Shown piece by piece: positions 57,522-64,000 of a stretch of 64,000 nt of DNA; the stretch's first letter is position 1; each line of letters opens with the position of its first letter. The notes below the pieces were generated by a model. It saw only the letters and a program-made list of their open reading frames with translations, had not been told where the DNA came from and searched no databases. Position numbers and translations under genes: made by a program. The DNA is from an uncultured Elusimicrobia bacterium (lineage in GTDB: Bacteria; Elusimicrobiota; Elusimicrobia; UBA1565; UBA9628), in assembly GCA_903830945.1 (NCBI GenBank), contig CAIKVT010000023.1:44415-108414 (forward strand). Reading direction: 5' to 3'.

Positions 57522-57613
57522 CATCCGAGTAATTTATACCCAAGTGAAGGCCAAATGCCCCAAAAATCAGGATGATAACTACAATTTCTAAAAATGGCAC
57601 AGACCATCCGAGT
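57522..57613. repeat. Direct repeat CATCCGAGT upstream of the hydC sigma-54 promoter
   Basis: CATCCGAGT occurs at 57522-57530 and 57605-57613, 83 bases apart, about eight helical turns. The copies lie about 30 and 110 bases upstream of the -24 element, the usual range for enhancer sites of NtrC-type activators. No copy was seen upstream of the other sigma-54 promoter, so this is a weak candidate. Confidence 0.3.
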
Positions 57614-57774
57614 GGCTATATTTTTTAAACCTTGGGAATAATTAAGGAAAGAGGCCAAGGGAAGATAGGCCTCATTGGCACCAAGTTCCACAGCGCCGCT
57701 GCCATAGCGAAGGTCTTATCGGCTGACCTTATGAAGGAAAGAAGAGCGATGCGGGCAAGCGCCCGAACATCAGC

Positions 57775-57817
57775 ATAAAACAACCAGGGAGCGGCCCTTG
57801 CGGACCGCTCCCTGGTT
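57775..57817 (-). terminator. Rho-independent terminator of rnpB
   Basis: On the minus strand AACCAGGGAGCGGTCC and GGGCCGCTCCCTGGTT form a 16-bp stem (with one G-T pair) around a GCAA tetraloop, followed by G and TTTTAT. It immediately follows the 3' end of the RNase P RNA. Confidence 0.9.
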
Positions 57818-58182
57818 CAGGACAGCCTGTACCCCGGATTCTGTCCATCCCCCCTCGCGGGGAGACTGGAGGGCCATTTCTCTGATGCGGCTACCGGGAA
57901 GCCCCCCCTTTCGGAGGACGCGCGAGCCGCGCTGGCCGCCCATCTGCCTTGCTCCCGACGGGGTTTACCTGGACCCCAGACCTCACGACCTGGGCGGTGA
58001 GCTCTTACCTCGCCTTTTCACCCTTACCCCCATCTTGCGATGAAGGCGGTATGTCTCTGTGGTACTTTCCGTCCGTGAAGCCTTGCGTCCTCACGGCCCC
58101 GCCTTTCAACGGGCGTCGCGCTCTATGGAGTCCGGAAGTTCCTCCCCGTTAAAAAAAACGGAGCGGCCCTCCGGCTGTCCTG
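57818..58182 (-). ncRNA. rnpB: RNase P RNA (bacterial type A)
   Basis: RNA component of RNase P, which trims tRNA 5' ends. On the minus strand the P1 helix strands GGACAGCC (58180-58173) and GGCTGTCC (57827-57820) close the molecule. Conserved blocks visible are the 5' P4 region GAGGAACTTCCGGACTCC, the AAAGGCGGGG and GGACGGAAAGTACCACAGAG segments, a GGTAAGGGTGAAAAGGCG-like core region, and the 3' P4 strand GGACAGAATCCGG. The 5' P4 block reads AACTT where most bacteria have AAAGT. Flanked by a strong terminator and by the zinc-ribbon protein gene, a common neighbour of rnpB. Confidence 0.93.
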
Positions 58183-58192
58183 AAATCGTCTA

Positions 58193-58924
58193 TTAGACCG
58201 CTTTCTCGGCGGGCTCCGGCTTGTACAGGATGCGCTGACAGCTCTCGCAGATCACCAGGGCCTTGGCCTTAGTGACCTCGACGATCATCTGCGGCGCCAG
58301 ATTGATGCGGCAGGCGCTGCAGTTGCCGCCGTCGACAGGAACGATAGCGTCGAGCTTGCCGCGCATGCGCGCGTGGTTATAGACGCGCATCATGTCGAAC
58401 GGGACCAGGACCGCAGCCTCATCCCGGACAGCCTTCTGAGCGTCGTGTTTAGCCTTGAGCTCGACCAGCTCATTTTCCAAAACCCCGATCTCGACCTTGG
58501 CCTTATCCTCGACAGCCTTAAACTCCACAGCCGCGGACTTCTCCTCCTTACGACCGCTGTCGATGCCTTCCATGATCTCAAGGATGTCGGTCTCGATCTG
58601 GGAGCCCGCCGCCTTAGCTTGCTCGATCTCGTGCTGCAGGGCCTTAAAAGCGTCGTTAGTCTTGACCTGATTGAGCTCCATAGTATGCTTACGGATGGCC
58701 TCTTCCTTAGCCGCCAGATCGAGCTCCTTCTCCTTCTTCTTCTTCTCGCAACCGATGATCTTGGTTTTGGCCTCGGCCAACTTAGTCTTGGCCGACTCCA
58801 GCCCGGCCTGAAAAGCAGCGATCTCACGCGGGACGCGGCCAATCTCCTTCTGCAGTCCGTCGATGATCGCGTCCTGCGCCTGAACAGCGACGAGGTGCCG
58901 GATCGTCTCCTTATTGAAGACCAT
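58193..58924 (-). CDS. Coiled-coil protein with C-terminal C4 zinc ribbon (CT398 type)
   Basis: Protein of 243 residues: a long coiled coil (about residues 20-185) and a C-terminal zinc-ribbon with two cysteine pairs, CSAC and CESC (NCSACRINLAPQ ... VICESCQRILY). The combination is the zf-RING_7 family seen in CT398 of Chlamydia and related proteins, thought to bind nucleic acid or secretion or sigma-54-related partners; CT398 was reported to bind sigma-54 in Chlamydia, which is interesting given the sigma-54 island nearby. It lies just upstream of rnpB on the same strand. An AT-rich upstream region contains a TATAAT-like box at 58933-58938. Confidence 0.85.
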   Translation of the reverse strand: MVFNKETIRHLVAVQAQDAIIDGLQKEIGRVPREIAAFQAGLESAKTKLAEAKTKIIGCEKKKKEKELDLAAKEEAIRKHTMELNQVKTNDAFKALQHEIEQAKAAGSQIETDILEIMEGIDSGRKEEKSAAVEFKAVEDKAKVEIGVLENELVELKAKHDAQKAVRDEAAVLVPFDMMRVYNHARMRGKLDAIVPVDGGNCSACRINLAPQMIVEVTKAKALVICESCQRILYKPEPAEKAV

Positions 58925-58994
58925 TAATTATTATTATACACAATCATACAGGCTGCCGGGGAGGAGCAGCGCCTTAACAAGCGATTACGCGCGA

Positions 58995-59426
58995 CTATTT
59001 AGGGGCCTTGACCGGCTCATCGAGGGCGCCTATCTCGTCCACCACGGCCCTGAGCTTGGCCACGGCCTTGGCGTACTCGGCCTTGCGCTCAGCCAGAGCC
59101 TTCTCCATCCGCTCATTGTCGGACTTAAGAAGATCGTCGGCCTTCTTGAGTTCCTTTTGCTCCTTCTCCAGGTCGGCCTGACTCTTCTGGAGCACGACTA
59201 GCTGATTGGAGGATTCCTTGAGCTGCCTCTGCAGGCCGTCGATATTCTCCTGTGCTTCTTTGGCCTTGGCCGCGGAACTGGCCCGCAGGGCGGCCAACTC
59301 GGACTCGAAGGCTGCGACCTTGCCCTGCAGGCCCTGGCTCTCCTCCACTGCGGACTTGTACTTGCCTGCCGACACACAGCCTCCCAAGGCCAGCGAAAAA
59401 ATGGACAACAAAACGATTGGTTTCAT
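58995..59426 (-). CDS. Coiled-coil lipoprotein
   Basis: Predicted 143-residue lipoprotein with a lipobox at Cys16 (LALGGC) and almost entirely coiled coil after it (heptads rich in Glu, Lys, Leu and Ala). The ATG at 59426 is preceded by GGAGG at 59431-59435; the ORF extends 11 codons farther but these lack a signal peptide pattern. It might bridge outer membrane and peptidoglycan like Lpp, but there is no direct evidence. Confidence 0.7.
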   Translation of the reverse strand: MKPIVLLSIFSLALGGCVSAGKYKSAVEESQGLQGKVAAFESELAALRASSAAKAKEAQENIDGLQRQLKESSNQLVVLQKSQADLEKEQKELKKADDLLKSDNERMEKALAERKAEYAKAVAKLRAVVDEIGALDEPVKAPK

Positions 59427-59520
59427 AAGGCCTCCTGACAATGCCATGAACCCCGCCATTCTATCAATTAGACCGGGCGCAGCGCCCTAAGCGCCGCGAG
59501 TCGAAGCGCCCCGCGTCATC

Positions 59521-60384
59521 CTAACGCGCGGTCAAAATTACGCCGATCAAAATCAACGATCCCCCCACGGCACTCCAAGATGTCAGGGGATCGTGCTGGA
59601 ACAGGACGCCAAGCGCCACGCCGATGAGCGGCTGCAGGAATATAAATTGCGCCATGGTCGAAGCCGGGACGATCTCCAGTCCCTTGTTCCACAACAGCGT
59701 CGCCCCAAACGTGATGCCCAGCGCCTGAAACGCGAGGCCGGCCAGGGCGGCAGGCGGCGGCGCGGACACGGGCCAGATAGAAGCTCCGGCCACCACCGCC
59801 ATGGGAACGACGGCGATCGCCGTCGTCAAGCCGCTGAAGATGGCCGGCGGCACCCGGCGCAGCACGCTCTTGCCCAAAAGCGAATAAAGCGACCAACAAA
59901 TGGCATGCAAAAAAAGCAACAGGTCGCCCCGCCAATGCGTCGTCAGTTGAGCTTGCCATGGCAGGCCCTGCAACACGATCAGTGAAGAGCCGAAAAAGCC
60001 GCAGAAGATGGCCCCCATCTTGACGGCGGTCATGGCTTCGCCCAAGAATAGCGCCGAGAACACGAAGATGGAGACCGGTTCCAAGCCCAACAGCAGCGAG
60101 GCGTTTGTCGCCGTCGAAAGCTTAAGCCCTATCGTGCCGAGCATCAGCGGCAGCGTGAGTCCAAAAAGTCCGGCCACCACTATCCGCAGCCAATCACCGC
60201 ACGCGATCGGCTGCGCCGGCCACCGACGCCGGAGCCCCGGCGCGAAAAGCAGAGCGCCCAAAAATAAACGCCAAAAAACGGCGGCGGACGGCGTGAATCC
60301 CCGCAAAACACAGGTCGTCGTCACATAGGACGAACCAGAAAGAGCATTGCCGCCCAAAAGTAAAACCCAGGCGCGTAGGGGCAT
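59521..60384 (-). CDS. EamA/DMT-family transporter
   Basis: Integral membrane protein of 287 residues with ten hydrophobic segments in two EamA repeats (FWRLFLGALLFAPG and ATNASLLLGLEPVSIFVFSA in the first; ALGITFGATLLWNKGLEIVP in the second). Members export or import amino acids, nucleosides or other metabolites; the substrate is unknown. I chose the ATG at 60384 (MPLRAWVLLL), where the first membrane segment starts as in the family; an ATG at 60408 is possible. A TATAAT (60393-60398) lies only a few bases before the ATG. Confidence 0.8.
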   Translation of the reverse strand: MPLRAWVLLLGGNALSGSSYVTTTCVLRGFTPSAAVFWRLFLGALLFAPGLRRRWPAQPIACGDWLRIVVAGLFGLTLPLMLGTIGLKLSTATNASLLLGLEPVSIFVFSALFLGEAMTAVKMGAIFCGFFGSSLIVLQGLPWQAQLTTHWRGDLLLFLHAICWSLYSLLGKSVLRRVPPAIFSGLTTAIAVVPMAVVAGASIWPVSAPPPAALAGLAFQALGITFGATLLWNKGLEIVPASTMAQFIFLQPLIGVALGVLFQHDPLTSWSAVGGSLILIGVILTAR

Positions 60385-60482
60385 AAAATGATTATATAAC
60401 TTGGCCATCGGCCCTGGACTTCTTGGCAGGGTTCGGGACTTGACGATTTTCTCCAACCCTGCTATAAGCAGGTGCGGACTTT

Positions 60483-61796
60483 ATGACATCCACATTCATC
60501 CTTCTCGGCGCGGTGATGGCGACTTCAGCCTTCACCCAACCGGTGTCTGGAGATCCCCTCGACCAAGCCACCCCCGCCCCGAGGATCGCCATCGGCCCCT
60601 TGGTCGTGGGCGAGGACCATCCCTGGTTCGATCTATCCGACTTCCTGGCGGTGGCTGAAGACACGACGCCTTCGGTTGAAGCCCGCTGGGTCGAAGGCTC
60701 CCTGAAATGGGTGCGCGCCCCGGACGGCCAAGCCCTGCCCCTGGCCCGGTTGCGCATCTCGCTGCGCGTCCCCCCAGAACGGGCGCTGCTGCGCTGGCGC
60801 GGACGCGCGGTGCTGTTCCAAGGTGAGCCCGACGGCGCGACGACCGAGATATTCGTCCCGCTTCTGGAAGACGCAGAGGCAGCCATCGAACTCGACGGCC
60901 GCACTTTGTCCCGCGTCCGCATCGCGGCCCGGGCCGCGGCCGCCACGCCCGCGGCCCACCGCCATGCCATCGATCACTCCTGCTCGCCCTGGGCCGCAGC
61001 CATCCGCGGTCTCGACGACACATTCGTCTCGATGAACTGCCGACTCATTCCGGTCGGACGGCTCGGCTCGGAAGCGCCCCTGCTGGAGATCCGCTGGACG
61101 GCGGCGGGCGTGACCCTCATGGACGGCAGCCGTCCGCCATTTTCGGCACAATTGCACGAAGGTCTCCCCGCACGGATGACCGTCATCGGTCCGGACGGGA
61201 AGAACCGCATCGTCGAGCTTTCCGCCGCCGTGCCGCGCCGCTGGCATCGCCTCAAGATCGCGGCGGGGGCCGGGCCCTACCACCTATCGTCGAGCGCCAA
61301 CGCCGGCAACGGCGCCGCAGGATCGCTCATGCTCTACGGAAACCTCCGCCTCAGGCCTGAAGATAGCCTATCGATCCGCGTCTTTGAGGCGGCCGTCTCG
61401 CAGAGCCCCGTCGACACGACATTCTTCAACAACCTCGGCCTTTATTTCGCCTATGACCTCACGCGCGTTTGGGACAAGCGTCTGGCGCTGACCGCCCTGC
61501 TCGGCCTCCAGGGCGTGACCTTCGCCCCCGCTGGCCTCTCGCGCTCGGCTTACAATGAGGCGGTCTTCCCCCAGGGCTTCGAGCTGTCCTATCTGGACGC
61601 CTTCGGCCTCAGGAACAAAACCCTCTCCGGCGGCATGTTCCTGCAACCCGCGGCTAACAAGCCCTATCAGAATTTTTGGGGGCGTTTCGGCGGCAGCTGG
61701 TTCGGCGAGCTCAATTATATCTCATGGAAGTCAGGCAACCGTTCAGCGCAGATGTGGGGCTTCTCCGTCGGAATGCCGTTCGCCAAACTGTTTTAA
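60483..61796 (+). CDS. Secreted or outer-membrane protein of unknown function
   Basis: Protein of 437 residues, with an N-terminal signal-like stretch (FILLGAVMATSAFTQP). The N-terminal half is Ala/Arg/Pro-rich without a recognised fold; the C-terminal half (about 270-437) alternates hydrophobic and polar residues and ends in AKLF, a pattern consistent with a beta-barrel whose last residue is Phe. Strands such as LGLYFAYDLTRVWDKRLAL and FGGSWFGELNYISWK fit. It could be an outer-membrane protein; it is divergent from the EamA transporter gene. Confidence 0.55.
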   Translation: MTSTFILLGAVMATSAFTQPVSGDPLDQATPAPRIAIGPLVVGEDHPWFDLSDFLAVAEDTTPSVEARWVEGSLKWVRAPDGQALPLARLRISLRVPPERALLRWRGRAVLFQGEPDGATTEIFVPLLEDAEAAIELDGRTLSRVRIAARAAAATPAAHRHAIDHSCSPWAAAIRGLDDTFVSMNCRLIPVGRLGSEAPLLEIRWTAAGVTLMDGSRPPFSAQLHEGLPARMTVIGPDGKNRIVELSAAVPRRWHRLKIAAGAGPYHLSSSANAGNGAAGSLMLYGNLRLRPEDSLSIRVFEAAVSQSPVDTTFFNNLGLYFAYDLTRVWDKRLALTALLGLQGVTFAPAGLSRSAYNEAVFPQGFELSYLDAFGLRNKTLSGGMFLQPAANKPYQNFWGRFGGSWFGELNYISWKSGNRSAQMWGFSVGMPFAKLF

Positions 61797-61942
61797 GAAA
61801 CCAGGACCTCGCTTTTGATCTTGCCGGGCCTTCCTCCCCCTGAAGCGACACCCCCTGAAAACCATGACCAAAGACCCCTGCCCTGGCAGGCGGGCCCCAC
61901 CGCATTGCCTCATAGCCCAACAGAGGCTATAATCTCATCAGG

Positions 61943-62836
61943 ATGATAATCAAACGAATCGCAGCAATCTTTTTGGTCGCAGGGCTGGCCGCACCGTTGG
62001 CAGCGCTCCTCGGCATTTCCCGCGCCTGGGGCGAAGCAGGGGACGACGCTTACGCGGCCTTCATGCTGGGCAATTACAAACGCGCGCTCGATGTGGCACG
62101 GCCTGCCGCGCTAGAAGGTGATTTCTTGGCCCAGTTCACACTGGGAAGAATTTACGAAGAAGGGAAAGGCGCCCCGCAGGACAAGGCCGAGGCGGAATCA
62201 TGGTTCCAAAAAGCCTTGGCCAAAGCCAAACCCGTGGGTGAAAGGGGCGAATTTAGAGCGCAGTTCATAGTCGGGCGGATGTATGCTGAAGGCTGGATCC
62301 TACCTAAAGATGATGCCCGAGCCATCATTTGGTATCGCGAGGCCGCAGGACAGGGCTATGCCGTCGCGCAGAACAGTCTGGGGTTCATGTATCAAACTGG
62401 TTCAGGAGTCGCCAAGGACGAGCGTGAGGCCGTCGCTTGGTATCGCAAGGCCGCGGAACATCGCTATGCCCCCGCGCAAACGAATCTGGGACTGATGTAT
62501 CAAAATGGTTCAGGGGTTACCGCGGATGAGCTTGAGGCCGTCGCTTGGTATCGCAGGGCCGCAGATCAGGGTTATGCCGCCGCACAGACCGCTCTTGGGG
62601 TCATGTACGGAAATGGTCGGGGGATCGCCAAGGATAAGCGTGAAGCCGTCTCCTGGTATCGCAAAGCCGCCGAACAGGGCGATGCCCAGGGGCAATACAA
62701 CCTTGGGGCGATGTATGCCAACGGCATGGGTGTCGTCCAAGACTATAAAGAGGCCTCTTCCTGGTTTCGCAAAGCCGCCAAGCAGGGCCATGCCCAAGCC
62801 ATGGAGGCAATCTCAAAAATACCGGGCACAAAATAA
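61943..62836 (+). CDS. Exported Sel1-repeat protein
   Basis: Protein of 297 residues: signal peptide (about 1-30) and six Sel1-like repeats of 36 residues from about residue 52 to the end, with typical motif LGxMYxxGxGVxxDxxEAxxWYRKAAxQG. The first repeat is separated from the second by a short insert. Sel1 repeats form alpha-alpha superhelices that mediate protein-protein contacts, often in the periplasm or secretion. Three of the repeats are so similar at DNA level that recent internal duplication is likely (see findings). Confidence 0.88.
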   Translation: MIIKRIAAIFLVAGLAAPLAALLGISRAWGEAGDDAYAAFMLGNYKRALDVARPAALEGDFLAQFTLGRIYEEGKGAPQDKAEAESWFQKALAKAKPVGERGEFRAQFIVGRMYAEGWILPKDDARAIIWYREAAGQGYAVAQNSLGFMYQTGSGVAKDEREAVAWYRKAAEHRYAPAQTNLGLMYQNGSGVTADELEAVAWYRRAADQGYAAAQTALGVMYGNGRGIAKDKREAVSWYRKAAEQGDAQGQYNLGAMYANGMGVVQDYKEASSWFRKAAKQGHAQAMEAISKIPGTK

Positions 62837-63025
62837 GGCTCCTCTTCCGGAACAGCGGCAAGTCCGGCTCAAGCTGGATGCGCAAGGAATACATGCGGCT
62901 GAAGATCATCACAGTGTGTACCCCATGGATTGGCGTGTTCCGTCCGTGGGGATGGGTACGCGTTCATAATTTTTCGTCATGAGCCGTCTTGATTTATCCA
63001 GACAACAATCGATATGATGAGCCTC

Positions 63026-63604
63026 ATGAAACACCTCATCATCTACGCCCACCCAAACCCCAAGAGCTTCAATCACGCCCTGATGGAGACCATCTGCACC
63101 GTTTATAGGGCGCATGGTCACTCTGTCACAGTCCGAGACCTTTATGCCGGAAAATTCCAGTCCGTGCTCATGCCATCCGACTTCGAAGCCATGGCCAAAG
63201 GCCGGATCCCCGAGGACATCTTACGTGAACAGGAACTCATCAGGGCGAGCGACTGCCTCACCTTCGTCTACCCCATCTGGTGGGCCGGCCAGCCCGCCAT
63301 CCTCAAAGGATACATCGACCGGGTCATGCTGAAGGGCTTCGCCTATGATTTCACGGACAAAGGCGTCGTCGGCCTGCTCAAGGGGAAAAAGGTCGCCATC
63401 ATCAACACCACCGGAAGCCCCGAATCCCTCTATCACGAGAACGGCATGACCAAGAGCATGAACCAGACCAGCGAGCAAGGCATATTCGGGTTCTGCGGCA
63501 TGGATGTAGTCGCACACCGCTACTTCGGAGCCGTCCCGTCCGTGTCCCAGGAACAGCGTCAAGTCATGCTCGCCGAGGTGTCGAAACTGGTGGAGAAGTT
63601 CTAG
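63026..63604 (+). CDS. NAD(P)H dehydrogenase (quinone), flavodoxin-like fold
   Basis: Flavoprotein of 192 residues of the NQO1/MdaB/KefF type. It opens with HLIIYAHPNPKSFNHALMET (the FMN/FAD phosphate loop) and has FVYPIWWAGQPAILKGYIDRV, the PIWW strand-loop typical of this group, and INTTGSPESLY. It should transfer two electrons from NAD(P)H to quinones or other acceptors, protecting against oxidative or electrophile stress. I start it at the ATG at 63026; an ATG at 63014 lies in the same frame. Confidence 0.88.
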   Translation: MKHLIIYAHPNPKSFNHALMETICTVYRAHGHSVTVRDLYAGKFQSVLMPSDFEAMAKGRIPEDILREQELIRASDCLTFVYPIWWAGQPAILKGYIDRVMLKGFAYDFTDKGVVGLLKGKKVAIINTTGSPESLYHENGMTKSMNQTSEQGIFGFCGMDVVAHRYFGAVPSVSQEQRQVMLAEVSKLVEKF

Positions 63605-63930
63605 GCCGCCTACCGTCTTTTCAGGGCACTGGTTTCCCGGATTTTGGGATACCCACATGTCCAAGGGGCATCTGCAGTCCTAGATGGCAGTTTTTGACTC
63701 GGCTATGCCGCAGATGTGCAGCATGGTGCCCAACCCAGTCATTCCTGTAGCTGTTGTCATGCCTGCCCAAACAATCACTATACAAGCCGCAGTGACCCCT
63801 TAATGGCAACTGGCGCGACAGCCGATGCCCCCAGTGATCTTGCTGGGCTTTGCTGGAGTTTGTTCCCGTTGACTCCCCCTCGGATTGGACACCACCCTGG
63901 ACACCAAGCCGCTAAGAAGGGTCTAGGGGA
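63605..63930. other. Intergenic stretch before tRNA-Val without recognised content
   Basis: About 325 bases with no gene that I can support. A 9-base direct repeat TGGACACCA (63886-63894 and 63898-63906) lies near the tRNA end. Short open frames on both strands show no family resemblance. Confidence 0.5.
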
Positions 63931-63958
63931 TTGCCGAGAAACTGTTGTAGAATATACT
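63931..63958 (+). promoter_or_regulatory. Candidate promoter of the tRNA-Val gene
   Basis: TTGCCG (63931-63936) and TATACT (63953-63958) are 16 bases apart; the tRNA 5' end is 5 bases after the -10 element, so the leader would be very short. Confidence 0.45.
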
Positions 63959-63963
63959 TTGCC

Positions 63964-64000
63964 GGGCAGTTAGCTCAGCGGTAGAGCACTGTCCTCACAC
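63964..64000 (+). tRNA. tRNA-Val(CAC), 5' half (cut by window end)
   Basis: The sequence starts with GGGCAGT (acceptor strand), TA, GCTC-loop-GAGC (D arm with AGCGGTA) and the anticodon arm CTGTC followed by loop CTCACAC. The anticodon is CAC (63996-63998), which reads GUG valine codons. The T arm and 3' acceptor lie outside the window. Confidence 0.85.

Larger units (their letters stand above)
57399..57774. other. Noncoding region upstream of hydC
   Basis: About 375 bases without a credible gene, between hydC and the rnpB terminator. The central part (about 57470-57660) is AT-rich. It contains the sigma-54 promoter at 57481-57496 and two copies of CATCCGAGT, and should also hold enhancer sites for the NtrC-type activator. 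The part from 57690 to 57770 shows nothing I can name. Confidence 0.6.

Noticed and set aside
57595..57612. TGGCAC at 57595 as a plus-strand sigma-54 promoter
   Set aside because: There is no GC ten bases after the GG, and no gene on the plus strand starts downstream.
57675..57692. TTGGCACC near 57675 as a second sigma-54 element
   Set aside because: Lacks the TTGC half at the required spacing.
62426..62760. 108-base periodicity as a CRISPR-like or tandem array
   Set aside because: It is in-frame protein repeat coding (Sel1), with no spacer structure.
63621..63809. Short minus-strand frame (62 codons) before the tRNA
   Set aside because: No ribosome-binding site, no family similarity, overlaps the end of no operon.

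Overview
The window is dense, high-GC bacterial DNA with short intergenic gaps and many 4-base ATGA gene overlaps. Lipoprotein signals, a bifunctional penicillin-binding protein, a PilT motor and a bacterial type A RNase P RNA point to a diderm bacterium. The trimeric [FeFe]-hydrogenase, the HdrABC-FlxABCD complex, sigma-54 regulation and several hydrogenase-linked two-component proteins suggest a strict or facultative anaerobe. My best guess for the phylum is Elusimicrobiota or a neighbouring lineage; this is inference from gene content and is not proven by any marker here. No insertion sequence, prophage or CRISPR array was seen.

Layout. 1-18015: end of a ComF-type gene, a PAS histidine kinase, a nucleotide-sugar block (UDP-HexNAc dehydrogenase, UDP-glucose dehydrogenase, UDP-xylose synthase, glycosyltransferase), a minimal zincin, two lipoproteins, a class A PBP, a glucan phosphorylase, DusB and a second glycosyltransferase. 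18212-25979: a co-directional run of nadD-yqeK fusion, LytR_C protein, pilT, cyclic-nucleotide-type sensor protein, rsfS, argS and a large membrane protein. 26101-30455: a small membrane-anchored protein, hemL-hemB, and divergent guaB.

30589-57398 is a 27-kb hydrogen-metabolism island and is the most interesting part. One long minus-strand operon (44533 down to 30589) carries a double-receiver regulator, a divergent sigma-54-like factor, hdrC-hdrB-hdrA, flxD-flxC-flxB-flxA, an aspartase-like gene, hydF, hydG, hydE and a receiver protein. A second minus-strand operon (57398 down to 47935) carries hydC, hydB (fused to a GltD-like flavoprotein), hydA, a receiver, a sensory [FeFe]-hydrogenase fused to a histidine kinase, a receiver-kinase hybrid and another receiver. 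Between them, on the plus strand, lie a Cache/HAMP histidine kinase and an NtrC-type sigma-54 activator. Both large operons are preceded by nearly identical sigma-54 promoter sequences with exact GG-N10-GC spacing. The simplest model is that H2 or redox state is read by the hydrogenase-kinase and passed through receiver proteins and the NtrC-type activator, with sigma-54 (perhaps the divergent one encoded in the operon) controlling an electron-bifurcating hydrogenase, its H-cluster maturases and an NADH/ferredoxin/thiol-disulfide electron-transfer complex together.

57399-64000: a noncoding leader, the RNase P RNA with a strong terminator, a zinc-ribbon coiled-coil protein, a coiled-coil lipoprotein, an EamA transporter, a secreted protein of unknown function, a Sel1-repeat protein, a flavodoxin-fold quinone reductase, an unassigned 360-base stretch, and the first half of a tRNA-Val(CAC) cut by the window end.
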